Source: Gammaproteobacteria bacterium (lineage in GTDB: Bacteria > Pseudomonadota > Gammaproteobacteria > SZUA-152). From it: DNA of 64,000 nucleotides. Position numbers and translations under genes: made by a program. The notes under the pieces are model-generated. The model was not told the origin of the DNA and did not search any database. It saw only the letters and a list, made by a program, of their open reading frames with translations. Positions within the stretch are counted from its first letter, which is position 1. Each line of letters starts with the position of its first letter. This document shows positions 26,282 through 35,646 of the stretch, piece after piece. The stretch lies in contig JAKIUF010000016.1 of assembly GCA_021647705.1 (NCBI GenBank), positions 1 to 64,000 of the forward strand, read 5' to 3'.

Positions 26282-29200
26282 TTAGCGCAGTATTCTGATC
26301 TGACCCCATACATTTTCCATACTGTCGCTTTTGTCACGCGCACCAAAACCCGTCAAAAAAACTTTCCCATAGTCGTTAAAAGGGACGAGGTTGTTAAAAG
26401 AAAACTCGATTTCATATACCGCTCCAGAATGGGCCATTGAACTGACGGCTTGCACATACTGAAAAACCCAGTAGTCTACCTGTTGAGTCTCAGCAACGAA
26501 CCTGGAACATCGTAATCTGAGATTGGTGATATTATCATTTGCCTCACGCATGGCGACGGCCGTAACCACTGAGCCGGGCGGACAATTCGCTTCTACTTCT
26601 AACGGATTATTGGGAGCACGGCCACTACGCTTTTCCATGTTGCCTTGCAAGCCCGTCGCTGTAACTTCACGCGCATTTATTAACATTGTTGTTATTACCC
26701 CTTCGTGCGCCCTGAATCCCAGCCCTGTTATTACCCAGTTGACCGGTAATGAATCCTGAACTTCCAGATAAGTTTCCCGGCCTGGTACATGGATACCGAT
26801 CGGTGAATCCCATTTTGCTGAAAGTGCGCTGGCTACGATCGTTACGGCATGTTCGGCGCTGCTATCCAGAGCAATACCACCATCGTGTCTTAATTCTGCA
26901 CGGGCTGCCAGAATCTGGCCCGCAATGGTGCCGATGTCTACCGTGGTATTCACTTCCCGCTGAATGGTATTGTCTGCCGCAAGACTGGCAATAGTCCAGA
27001 CGATTTCGCCAGTAGCATCGTCTTGGGCTCCATCATCGCTGATACTGTTGACGGTGACTCCCGCAGGCAGAGCCGTGCGTAATTCAAGATTGCTCAATGG
27101 CGTCGCATTGATACTGCTGATATCGAATTGATATACAAGATTGTCACTCGGTATGACTGGGGTTTTCGAGGCGCTCATGGCCAGCTGTGACATTGGGCTG
27201 TTATTCACCGCGACTATTTTGGGCTCATTAATATTGTCAATGACTTCTGGCGAAGTGACCCGGATCAACGAATTGATCAGGGTGCTTGTTGGCACATCCG
27301 ATGGTGATAACACAGTGGCGTTAATGGTAATGGTACGGCTCGCACCTGCGGTTAGCGTACCTAGTGCCCAGGAGGCTTCAGCGCCATCAGCACATGTGCT
27401 TTCGCAGCTTGTATCCGGTTCAGTATCAACTGACGGATGAAACTGGAGTTGTGGTGGCACCCGGAGTTGTATTTCCACCATGTTAACCGGCTCAGCAGAT
27501 ATGTTGCTAACAATGATGTTGTAAGGTAAACGTTTGTTCGCAACCGCCGGGCTATGTGCTGCGCTGACATTCAGTGTTAATGGAAAAGTGCTGGCTACAA
27601 CCGTCACCGAATGCCCGGCATTGCTATCCAGAGCAACTCCCTCATCGTATTTTAACGCTGCGCGGGCCGTCAGGATCTGACCAGCAATGGCACTGGTGTC
27701 TACGCTGACACTCACTTCCCGCCGAACCGTATCATCTGCCGAAAAATGGGTAATGGTCCAGACGATTTCACCAGTGGCATCGTCCCGGATTCCACCATCA
27801 CTGATGTTATTGACAGTAACTCCCGCAGGCAGAACTGCACGTAATTCAGGATTGCTCAATGCCGCTGCATTGATATTGCCAATGTTGAACTGATATACGA
27901 GGTTATCACCGGGTATGACCGGATCTTTCGAGGCGCTCATGGCCAGTTGTGGCATTGGGCTGTTATTCACGGCCACTGTTTTGGTTATATGAACAATGTC
28001 GATAATATCCGGCGAAGTGACCCGGATCGGCGTACTGATCAGGGTGCCGGTCGGCACATCCAATGGCGATAGCACAACGGCGTTAACCGTAATGGTACGA
28101 CTCTCACCTGCGGCCAGTGTACCCAGTGACCAAGAAGCATCTGTCCCACCAACACATGTACTTTCGCAACTTGTATTCGGCTCAGCATCAACTGTCGGGT
28201 GAAACCGGAGTTCCGCCGGAATTGCATATACCACGGAAACATCAGTTATCGGCGTAGCTGAGACATTACTCACTGTCATCGTATAAAGCGCTCTTCCATC
28301 CGCATTTACCGGCCCATCGACGGTAACATCCAGCAAAAGCTGTGATTTGACCATCAGTGATAATGTGGTCTGTGTATCGTTGACGCTATCACGAACAGTC
28401 AGTTGTGCTGTGTAATTTCCACTTGATGCATAGGTATGTTCCTGAGATGCAATATTGGCGCAGTCGTCGATGGTATAGTCATCGGTTCCGTCATTGTCGA
28501 TATCAAGCATACAGGTCAACGTATCATTCTCTGGATCACTGACCTGCCAGTAAAAGGTAGTCGCTACTGTTGAATAGGCAGGATTGACGGTGAACTCGCT
28601 GATGACCGGTGGTACCGATGACACCGTCACATCAATTTCTGTTAACACTGGAGAATTCGCACCATCCTCAACCGACAAGCGAACCTTGTAAGTACCTGCC
28701 TGTGTATAGGTATGTGCCTGTGAGGTGTTGTTAGTGCAGCCACTAACCGTGTAATCATTTGTACCGTCGGCATCGATATCCAGTTTGCAGGTCAGTGTAT
28801 CACTGTCTGTATCACTGACGGTCCAGTTCAGAGTCATGGAATTATTTGTTTTTGGTACATCCGGGGTTGCATTAAAACTGTCTATTTGTGGTGGTGCATC
28901 GCTTGTACCCTCAGGAGTCACCGTGACATTCATACTTTGCCGTACCGCTGCGTTGATACCATCCGTAACTGTCAGGCGTATCTCGTAATTCCCGGTCTGC
29001 GTATAAATATGTGCTTGCGAACCGTTGGCACAGTCATTAATAGTGTGTTCGTCTGTGCCATCTCCATTGATATCCAGGCCACAGGTCAGCGTATTATTTT
29101 CTGCATCGGTAATGGTCCAGCTGAGTGTGGTCGGTGTGCCGACATTCACACGGGTCAGGCTTGCTGTCATGGTATCGATGACGGGTGCCGCATTAACCGT

Positions 29201-29539
29201 GATGGTGATGGTGTCGGTACCCATCGCTTCCTCACTGTCCGTGGCTTTTAGCGTGATGGTATGACTGCCTGTAGAAAGCATGGAGGAAACAGCCGTACCT
29301 GTACCCAGTTGGCCATCAGTATCGGACGACCATTCAAGACTGGTCCCGCTTAATGTGCCATCTTCGTCGTCTGAGCCGGTGCCAGTGAAGGAAATATCAC
29401 TGTTTTCGGGATGAACGCTCCCATTTTCCGGGTTAGTGATTGTGGTTACCGGATCTGAAGAACCGGGGCCACCACATGCCCCCAGCAACAACGATAAAAA
29501 AATAACAACAACACCCTGAATCCACTTCATTGACGACAT
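26282..29539 (-). CDS. Large PKD/DUF11-repeat surface lipoprotein
   Basis: A 1085-residue lipoprotein (lipobox LLLGACGG near residue 20). An Ig/PKD-like domain near 30-115 (DEDGTLSGTSLEWSS) is followed by three PKD-like repeats with LSWTI/LNWTV, LTCGLDI and CAN motifs (about 115-400). Two DUF11-type domain pairs (about 400-900) are near duplicates: both contain PNTSCESTC or PDTSCESTC and the SLGTLAAGESRTITVNA pattern. The last 180 residues form a separate Trp-rich domain that I do not recognise. A surface-exposed adhesive or ligand-binding role is inference. Confidence 0.8.
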   Translation of the reverse strand: MSSMKWIQGVVVIFLSLLLGACGGPGSSDPVTTITNPENGSVHPENSDISFTGTGSDDEDGTLSGTSLEWSSDTDGQLGTGTAVSSMLSTGSHTITLKATDSEEAMGTDTITITVNAAPVIDTMTASLTRVNVGTPTTLSWTITDAENNTLTCGLDINGDGTDEHTINDCANGSQAHIYTQTGNYEIRLTVTDGINAAVRQSMNVTVTPEGTSDAPPQIDSFNATPDVPKTNNSMTLNWTVSDTDSDTLTCKLDIDADGTNDYTVSGCTNNTSQAHTYTQAGTYKVRLSVEDGANSPVLTEIDVTVSSVPPVISEFTVNPAYSTVATTFYWQVSDPENDTLTCMLDIDNDGTDDYTIDDCANIASQEHTYASSGNYTAQLTVRDSVNDTQTTLSLMVKSQLLLDVTVDGPVNADGRALYTMTVSNVSATPITDVSVVYAIPAELRFHPTVDAEPNTSCESTCVGGTDASWSLGTLAAGESRTITVNAVVLSPLDVPTGTLISTPIRVTSPDIIDIVHITKTVAVNNSPMPQLAMSASKDPVIPGDNLVYQFNIGNINAAALSNPELRAVLPAGVTVNNISDGGIRDDATGEIVWTITHFSADDTVRREVSVSVDTSAIAGQILTARAALKYDEGVALDSNAGHSVTVVASTFPLTLNVSAAHSPAVANKRLPYNIIVSNISAEPVNMVEIQLRVPPQLQFHPSVDTEPDTSCESTCADGAEASWALGTLTAGASRTITINATVLSPSDVPTSTLINSLIRVTSPEVIDNINEPKIVAVNNSPMSQLAMSASKTPVIPSDNLVYQFDISSINATPLSNLELRTALPAGVTVNSISDDGAQDDATGEIVWTIASLAADNTIQREVNTTVDIGTIAGQILAARAELRHDGGIALDSSAEHAVTIVASALSAKWDSPIGIHVPGRETYLEVQDSLPVNWVITGLGFRAHEGVITTMLINAREVTATGLQGNMEKRSGRAPNNPLEVEANCPPGSVVTAVAMREANDNITNLRLRCSRFVAETQQVDYWVFQYVQAVSSMAHSGAVYEIEFSFNNLVPFNDYGKVFLTGFGARDKSDSMENVWGQIRILR

Positions 29540-29565
29540 AACAGACTCCTTTCCATTCTTTGTTT

Positions 29566-29808
29566 CTATATTCTTATCCTTGCTTTTTTGTCACAACTCA
29601 AGCCGAATAAAAAAATCACACCCGTCATTATTGCCGTGAAGTTCACGAGCAATGGCATGGACTCCGGTCTTCTTGAAAACATGCAAGCACTGCACAACGC
29701 AAAAATGAAGATGCTTTGCCAGTGTGAAATTTTAAATTCTCTGTCAGTGACCCGATCCATTATTTCATGATCAAGTTTTTTAGTCACCAACAAACCGATC
29801 ACTATCAT
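29566..29808 (-). CDS. Small hypothetical membrane protein
   Basis: An 80-residue frame with two hydrophobic segments (SIFIFALCSACMF and ITA-type TGVIFLFGLS) separated by a short basic loop. It begins near the promoter side of an AT-rich gap and lies 27 bp upstream of the PKD lipoprotein on the same strand. No family is recognised, and no clear ribosome site was found, so it may not be translated. Confidence 0.3.
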   Translation of the reverse strand: MIVIGLLVTKKLDHEIMDRVTDREFKISHWQSIFIFALCSACMFSRRPESMPLLVNFTAIMTGVIFLFGLSCDKKARIRI

Positions 29809-30138
29809 AACGTGAAATAAGCGATAAATTATTAGTTCTAAATCAACAGGTTAATTCGCTATATTGCTGATATATTGTTATCTGAGCATTGTAAGTTATT
29901 GATTATTTTTTGAGGAATATTTGGCTCTTAGTTCACGTTAGACAGCGCCTGTGTGATCTTTATACAAATAAAGCGTACATAGCAAAGCATTGGTTTTTGT
30001 TTGTCCAGGGCCGTGGAAAAAATTTGTCTTGTTTATGTTACGTCTGAATAAACCAGGGAAAATGTAAAGGACAGACCACGATTAAAATAATATCTTGGAT
30101 TTTACAATCCAGTTGTTTTAACAAGGAGTAGTTACTCT
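29809..30138. other. AT-rich intergenic gap
   Basis: About 330 bp without a supported gene. It contains A/T runs and short palindromes but no clear terminator hairpin with a U-tract, promoter pair or RNA family signature that I can identify. It lies downstream of the minus-strand MBL gene and upstream of the small membrane protein. Confidence 0.4.
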
Positions 30139-30963
30139 TTATTGCTGCCCACAGTGTATAACGGGCCCCGTTGTTGGCAGGCGGAGGCAGATATCGCCTC
30201 GTTCATCGGTGCGTAAAATCTGCCCGCTTGCTGCGACGAGGCGGCGCAGTGTGTCTGAGTCCGGGTAGCCGCGCAGGTTATCGTGATTGACGGAGATCAC
30301 ACTGTAAGTTGGTTGCACGGCAGCGAGAAAGGCAGTATCGCTGGCATCGGCGGCACCGTGATGGCCGACAATGAGTACGTCGGCGGCGAGAACTTCTTTT
30401 TGGCGTAACAGTTGCTGTTCTACCTCTTTGTCAGCATCTCCCATAAGTAGCACGCTACGCTTACCATGATGGATGTGCAGTACCAGCGAGTGACGGTTAA
30501 GATTGGTGTTCACGAAAGTTGCGGGCCACAGGACTTCGATGCGCACATCTCCCCAGGGTAGGGTGTCACCAGCGGAAAGCCGACGGCGCAGAGGGTCGGT
30601 GGACAGGCTTTCATTGACCCAGCGCACCATGTCCGGTGCAATATTGGGGGGAAGTGGTTGCTGGGCATCCAGTACGGGTGTAGCCGGGTAAGCCTCGCGC
30701 AAACGAAAGTAGCCACTGGCATGGTCAGGGTGCAGATGGGTCAGAATGAGTAGATCCAATGACCGCACGCCATTGTCTGTAAGGGCTTGAAGTACCCGCG
30801 GTGCCTGTCCCGCATGGCCAGTATCGATAAGAATGCCCCGTTCACCGTGTTGGAGCAGGATAGCCTGCCCTTCGCCGACATCTAATGCGATGAGGCGTAG
30901 CTCCTGTGCCGGTGCGAGAGCGCTGAAGCTGATGAGGGCGATGGCGAGAATGAGGAATCGCAT
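30139..30963 (-). CDS. Exported metallo-beta-lactamase-fold hydrolase, ComEC-C-like
   Basis: A 274-residue protein with a signal peptide (cleavage near LAPAQE) and an MBL fold like the C-terminal domain of ComEC/Rec2. Metal ligands are THLHPDH (His76, His78, Asp80, His81), LMGDADKEVE and VGHHGAADAS. In ComEC this domain is thought to degrade DNA during uptake; here it stands alone without the channel domain. The start overlaps the VanZ-like gene stop (ATGA), so the two are coupled. Confidence 0.8.
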   Translation of the reverse strand: MRFLILAIALISFSALAPAQELRLIALDVGEGQAILLQHGERGILIDTGHAGQAPRVLQALTDNGVRSLDLLILTHLHPDHASGYFRLREAYPATPVLDAQQPLPPNIAPDMVRWVNESLSTDPLRRRLSAGDTLPWGDVRIEVLWPATFVNTNLNRHSLVLHIHHGKRSVLLMGDADKEVEQQLLRQKEVLAADVLIVGHHGAADASDTAFLAAVQPTYSVISVNHDNLRGYPDSDTLRRLVAASGQILRTDERGDICLRLPTTGPVIHCGQQ

Positions 30964-31472
30964 CAGCGCCGCCCCAGTTTCGCCAACAGCAGGCCACCCA
31001 GCACTGACACCAAATTGAAACCCACATCCCGCCAGTCACCTACTCGGTCGGGCAGTGCCCATTGCAATAATTCGTCCAGGCCAGCGGCAGAGATGCCCAG
31101 CAGTAACCCTGTTCTGCCTGTGAAGGTGCGCCCGGTGACCAGACCAAAGGCACCAAAGACCAGGAAATGCAGACGTTCTTCCACGGCATTCAGGGTCAGA
31201 GGCAGGATGCCAAACAGCGCTAATGCCCAGGCCAAGTGCCAGAGACGGCGATAGCCGTATCGTCGTGCCTGGTCGAATAAAAAGATGAGCACCAGTAACA
31301 ACGTGGGCACAGCGATGGCCCAGGCTAGAACATCGGTGTTGAGATGTTCCCGACTGAATGACTGCAAACGGCGACCATAGATGGACAGGAGCGGGATTAC
31401 ACTCAGCAGTAACAGCCATGTGGCAAACCAGCGTCGGTCAAGCGGTTTAGATAGCGGGTTGCGAATATTCAT
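30963..31472 (-). CDS. VanZ-like family membrane protein
   Basis: A 169-residue protein with four to five membrane segments. It has the VanZ signatures EERLHFLVFGAFGLV (about residue 105) and DELLQWALPDRVGDWRDVGFN (about 140), with conserved acidic and aromatic residues. VanZ relatives affect teicoplanin resistance in Gram-positives; the role in Gram-negatives is unknown. It overlaps the MBL-fold gene by ATGA. Confidence 0.82.
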   Translation of the reverse strand: MNIRNPLSKPLDRRWFATWLLLLSVIPLLSIYGRRLQSFSREHLNTDVLAWAIAVPTLLLVLIFLFDQARRYGYRRLWHLAWALALFGILPLTLNAVEERLHFLVFGAFGLVTGRTFTGRTGLLLGISAAGLDELLQWALPDRVGDWRDVGFNLVSVLGGLLLAKLGRR

Positions 31473-31499
31473 ATAGTGTTTAGGTGTATACGCAATAGT

Positions 31500-32051
31500 T
31501 TATGTGCGTACCAGTCCAGCCTCCACTTCACCACGTTTTTCTATCCCGACGAGGTTTTCGATTAATACCAATGCAAAATCCATGGCAGTACCGGGACCGC
31601 GTGAGGTAATAACATTACCGTCTTTTACTACGGATGCTGATTCCAATGTGACGTTATCAAGACGAAGTGCTTCCAGAGTACCGGGGTAGGCGGAAGCGCG
31701 CTTGCCATCGAGCAGCCCGGCACTGGCGAGCACTTTGGGGGCGGCGCAAATGGCAGCGGTGAATTTCCCATCGCTGGCCATCTTTTTTAACAGGCTTTGA
31801 ATGCGTTCATCCTGGTCAAGGTAATCAGCACCGGGTAATCCACCCGGTAATACCACCATGTCGTATTCTTTTTTTAATGCGTTATCCAGCGTGGTATCGG
31901 GGATGAGCACAACACCCCGACTGGCAGTAACGGGTTGTGCATCGAGTCCAGCAGTGGTGACTTCGATATCTGCACGGCGTAATAAATCAATAATGGTAAC
32001 GGCTTCCAGTTCTTCGCAGCTTTGAGCTAATGGGACAAGGACGCTTGCCAT
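31500..32051 (-). CDS. DJ-1/PfpI family protein, YajL-like
   Basis: A 183-residue single-domain DJ-1 protein. The nucleophile-elbow cysteine is in AAICAAPKVL (near residue 106). The family glutamate is near the N-terminus (SCEELEAVTIIDLLRRA), and a PGGLPGADYL loop follows near 70. YajL-type members act as chaperones or in repair of glyoxal-modified molecules, and the precise activity is debated. The start overlaps the end of the upstream deacetylase-like gene by 25 bp. Confidence 0.87.
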   Translation of the reverse strand: MASVLVPLAQSCEELEAVTIIDLLRRADIEVTTAGLDAQPVTASRGVVLIPDTTLDNALKKEYDMVVLPGGLPGADYLDQDERIQSLLKKMASDGKFTAAICAAPKVLASAGLLDGKRASAYPGTLEALRLDNVTLESASVVKDGNVITSRGPGTAMDFALVLIENLVGIEKRGEVEAGLVRT

Positions 32052-32875
32052 GATGTTGACCTCTTCAACGTTCGGTGGACTAGCTGCGATACCGGCAGCA
32101 GGATAATGCCCTGTGCGCGGAGCTTGGGTAGTTCCTCTTTCAGTACCGCAATGGTTTCCGGAAAGGGGTGACCGATGGCCAATGCAGTGCCGTTTTTGCG
32201 TGCTTTGTTGATCAGGCGTTGCAAATGAAAACGAATGGTATCCGGGTTTCTGTCATGATCTAAAAATACATCGCGACGCATATTGGGTATTTGGTTTTCG
32301 TTAGCAAGTTGTTGGGCAATGCTGTTTTTGCTGGTGTAGCTATCAACAAAGTAGAGACCTTTGCGTTTGTTCAATTCGGTCATCAGCCATTGCATGTGAC
32401 CAGGGTGCTGGGTGAGCAGGCTGCCCATGTGATTGTTGATGCCGACAATGTGTGGAATGGCAGCAAAGTCTAACGTTAACTGTTGCTTAAATTGTCGGGA
32501 TGTCATATGCAACGTCAGTGCGCCCGGCCCAACTTTGTCATTTTCGATGGGCTGCATGGGCAGATGCAACATGACCTCTTTGTTGAGCTGGTGGGCAAGC
32601 TCAGCCAGTTTGCGGGCGTGGGGGGTATGAGGCAAAAAGGCAAATGTGACCGCGCCGGGCAGTTGCAGCGCACGTTTGTCACGTTGCTCAAGGTTACCCA
32701 TGTCATCGATGATGATGCCAATAGCAGGTTGATGGCTATGGGTTGGCCGATCAGGCGGTGTTGCTGCGAACACCGCCGTATTTGATATCCAGCCGCCCAT
32801 TATTAACGCCAACACCAGGACAGGTGTGAGTGCTTTTTTGCCCGTGATTGAATGCAGCGCCACTATGTTATTCAC
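32027..32875 (-). CDS. Divergent polysaccharide deacetylase family protein
   Basis: A 282-residue exported protein (signal segment near residues 15-35) of the divergent polysaccharide deacetylase family (YibQ type). The fold motifs IGIIIDDMGN, VTFAFLPHTPHA and EVMLHLPMQP are present, as is NNHMGSLLTQ with metal-type histidine. The start codon is GTG. The family habitually follows envC and ctp in gammaproteobacteria, as here, which suggests an envelope-remodelling role; enzymatic activity has not been shown for most members. Confidence 0.88.
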   Translation of the reverse strand: MNNIVALHSITGKKALTPVLVLALIMGGWISNTAVFAATPPDRPTHSHQPAIGIIIDDMGNLEQRDKRALQLPGAVTFAFLPHTPHARKLAELAHQLNKEVMLHLPMQPIENDKVGPGALTLHMTSRQFKQQLTLDFAAIPHIVGINNHMGSLLTQHPGHMQWLMTELNKRKGLYFVDSYTSKNSIAQQLANENQIPNMRRDVFLDHDRNPDTIRFHLQRLINKARKNGTALAIGHPFPETIAVLKEELPKLRAQGIILLPVSQLVHRTLKRSTSWQASLSH

Positions 32876-32898
32876 ATACCAGGCAATTCAGTCAGCGC

Positions 32899-34227
32899 TT
32901 AATTTTGTCGCAGGACGATACTCATGCCCTTGAGCACGTTGAGCGCTTCAAAAAGCTGGTAGTCTCTTTGGGCCAGAGACAATTCAGGCTCGTCTTTCTT
33001 TTTACCATCCTTTTTATCATCTTTGCTTTTGTTTTTACCGTTACCATTATCCAGATGCCCGGAAAGATCGGCTTCTTTGACGCGCTCTCCCATGCCTTCC
33101 AGCTTGGTGATTTTGAGTGGCTCAAGGATGATGTCCGGTGTCACACCTTCTGCCTGAATGGAACGACCGGACGGCGTGTAATAACGTGCCGTAGTCAGTT
33201 TAAGTGCAGTTTTTTCGTTGAGAGGCAGAATGGTTTGCACCGAGCCTTTGCCGAAGGTGCGTGTGCCGATAATTACCGCGCGTTTGTGATCTTGTAATGC
33301 GCCCGCGACGATTTCGGATGCGGATGCCGAACCACCGTTCACCAATACCACCAATGGTGCGCCATCCAGCACGCGATGTGGTGTGGCATTGAATTTCATT
33401 TCAGAATCGGCGATGCGGCCCTGGGTGTAAACGATGAGGCCGGTTTCGAGGAAGGCATCACTGACTTCCACTGCGGCATTTAGCACGCCACCAGGGTTAT
33501 TACGCAGATCCAGTACCAAGCCGTTAAGTTTGCCATCATTGTCTTTTTTCAGTTTTTCGATGGCCTCAGTGAGATTTTCACCCGTACGTGACTGGAATTG
33601 CGACACGCGCAAATAACCAAAACCATCACCCAGGTCTCGGGCTCGCACGCTTTTGACCTTGATGGTGTCGCGAGTAATGGTGATCTTCAGCGGTTTTTCT
33701 TCACCTTCGCGGATAATGGTGAGTACGATATCGGTGCCCACCTTGCCGCGCATGATCTTTACGGCGTCGTGCAAGGTCATGCCTTTCACAGGTTTTTCAT
33801 CGAGACGAATCACCAGATCACCGGCTTTCACCCCGGCATGTTGCGCAGGGGTATCATCTATAGGGGAGATAACTTTGACGAAGCCGTCTTCCATGCCCAC
33901 TTCGATGCCCAAGCCGCCGAATTCACCGGAAGTACCCACTTGCAGCTCTTTAAAATGCTCGGGGTCCAGATAACTGGAGTGGGGGTCGAGACCGGATAAC
34001 ATGCCACGGATAGCATTTTCCAGCAGCGTTTTATCGCTGACTTCTTCCACATAGTCTTTTTTGATGCGGGAGAATACTTCAGTGAAGCTGCGCAGCTCAT
34101 CCAGCGGCAGGGCGCTGGTGGCTTGGCTCGCGCTCTTGTCTGCAAAAACACCCTGGCCGATAGCCAGAGTGATACCAAGGATCAAACCGATAGTCAGCAC
34201 CAGCAAGGTGCGTAAATTTGCATTCAT
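32899..34227 (-). CDS. C-terminal processing peptidase, S41 family
   Basis: A 442-residue periplasmic serine protease with a signal/anchor (residues 6-29). A PDZ domain lies near 95-175 (GGLGIEVGMEDGFVKVISP), followed by the S41 catalytic domain. The catalytic serine is in GGSASASEIVAGAL and the lysine in RTFGKGSVQ. A charged linker rich in K and D lies near the C-terminus (about 390-425). Such CtpA-type proteases trim envelope proteins and murein hydrolases. It sits directly downstream of envC. Confidence 0.93.
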   Translation of the reverse strand: MNANLRTLLVLTIGLILGITLAIGQGVFADKSASQATSALPLDELRSFTEVFSRIKKDYVEEVSDKTLLENAIRGMLSGLDPHSSYLDPEHFKELQVGTSGEFGGLGIEVGMEDGFVKVISPIDDTPAQHAGVKAGDLVIRLDEKPVKGMTLHDAVKIMRGKVGTDIVLTIIREGEEKPLKITITRDTIKVKSVRARDLGDGFGYLRVSQFQSRTGENLTEAIEKLKKDNDGKLNGLVLDLRNNPGGVLNAAVEVSDAFLETGLIVYTQGRIADSEMKFNATPHRVLDGAPLVVLVNGGSASASEIVAGALQDHKRAVIIGTRTFGKGSVQTILPLNEKTALKLTTARYYTPSGRSIQAEGVTPDIILEPLKITKLEGMGERVKEADLSGHLDNGNGKNKSKDDKKDGKKKDEPELSLAQRDYQLFEALNVLKGMSIVLRQN

Positions 34228-34365
34228 GAATAGCTCCGCAGGCCCGAAAAACGGCCCAAATAAAGAAACACAGTTGTTGTATGGATAGCGCTTACGCTGA
34301 AAAATTCAGCCTGATTATGCAGGACTCTGTCTAACTTGTGAATCAGGCAATGTTTTTTCACCTTT

Positions 34366-35646
34366 TCACGAAGCTGCTGAGACTCTCTTCGGCTTGTTTC
34401 GACACCACTTGAGCGGGTTGCTGGGTTTGCCATTGTGGCGAATCTCAAAATACAGGGCAGCGTCTTTGCGTCCGCCACTCTTGCCCACGCTGGCAATGAC
34501 CTCTCCCGCTTCCACCCAGTCGCCCACTTCCTTGAATAAGCTTTGATTGCCACCGTACAAGCTCATGTAACCATCGCCGTGATCAATAATGGTGAGCAGG
34601 CCAAAACCCCGCAGCCAATCGGAAAAAGCCACACGACCGTGGGAGATGGCGCTCACCTCGGTGCCTTCGGGGGCGCTGATATTGACGCCTTGCCATTTGA
34701 GTTTGCCGACTTTGCGGGCGCTACCGTAACGGGTGGCCAACCGACCGCGTGATGGCCAGCGCAGCTTTCCGCGCAGTTTGGCAAAAGGTGTGTGTTCGCT
34801 GCCTTCGGAGGTGAATTCTGATTCATTGTCTTCCGGTATCATCGGGCTGGGGCGTGAAATGGTGGCGAGACTGTCCAACAAACGTTGCAGGCGACGTTTA
34901 TCTTCTTCCATCAACGACAGGCGCTCGCCTTTGGCGAGAATTTTTTGTTGCAGTCCGGCGAGTACGCTGGTGCGTTGTTGGCGGGTTTTTTCCAGTTGTG
35001 CCTTTTCGCGATTTTGCTCTTCGCGGGTTTTTTCCAGCTTTTGGGTTTTTTGCTGAATCTTTTCTTCGACGGTGCGTAGCTCGGCGAGGTCTTCATCGAT
35101 GTCTTGCATGCGTGCCAGCCGGGCACGATGAAAATAATCGTAATAGGTGAGGGTGCGGGCGACCGCAGCGGGGTCTTGCTGGTTGAGCAGGATTTTCACG
35201 TATTCCTGCTGGCCGATGGTATAGGCTGCACGAATTTGTTGGGCCAGAGCGACGCGGTGTTTGTGCAGGTCTGACTGTAATCCGCTGCGACGGGTGTTGA
35301 GTTTTTTCAGTTCGCGTTGTTGTGTACGCAACTGGCGTTTGAGTTTTTTCAGCAGGGCGACGACTTTACCGATATGGCGTTCGCTGCGTTGCAGCCTGGA
35401 TTGCAGGCTCTGTTTACGCTGCACGTCAGAATCCAGCTCGCGACGCAGCACCTGAATTTGTTGTCGCAGTTGTTCCAGTTTTTGGCTATCTGCCGGGTCA
35501 TTGTCACCGGCCTGTGATATTGATGGCCAGCTGCCCAGTGTAAGCAACATTAGAAGGAGTGCGAAAACAGCAGCAGCGGCGAATTTTCTGCCAGCGGTGG
35601 TCGCTGGGGTGCCAGTGGAACGACAGAGGGAATTAAGCGTTTTCAT
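34366..35646 (-). CDS. envC: Murein hydrolase activator EnvC
   Basis: EnvC activates amidases that split septal peptidoglycan. The 426-residue protein from ATG 35646 has a signal peptide (residues about 17-42), two long coiled coils (about 50-290) and a C-terminal LytM (M23) domain. In that domain the metal-binding pattern is degenerate, as in Env[32 protein letters not shown] split across loops. An upstream in-frame extension to 35751 is inside gpmI and is unlikely; ATG 35646 overlaps the gpmI stop by 14 bp. Confidence 0.9.
   Translation of the reverse strand: MKTLNSLCRSTGTPATTAGRKFAAAAVFALLLMLLTLGSWPSISQAGDNDPADSQKLEQLRQQIQVLRRELDSDVQRKQSLQSRLQRSERHIGKVVALLKKLKRQLRTQQRELKKLNTRRSGLQSDLHKHRVALAQQIRAAYTIGQQEYVKILLNQQDPAAVARTLTYYDYFHRARLARMQDIDEDLAELRTVEEKIQQKTQKLEKTREEQNREKAQLEKTRQQRTSVLAGLQQKILAKGERLSLMEEDKRRLQRLLDSLATISRPSPMIPEDNESEFTSEGSEHTPFAKLRGKLRWPSRGRLATRYGSARKVGKLKWQGVNISAPEGTEVSAISHGRVAFSDWLRGFGLLTIIDHGDGYMSLYGGNQSLFKEVGDWVEAGEVIASVGKSGGRKDAALYFEIRHNGKPSNPLKWCRNKPKRVSAAS

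Noticed and set aside
29588-29770. Plus-strand 60-codon frame opposite the small membrane protein
   Set aside because: No ribosome site or recognisable features; only one strand can be real and the minus frame has better hydrophobic segments.
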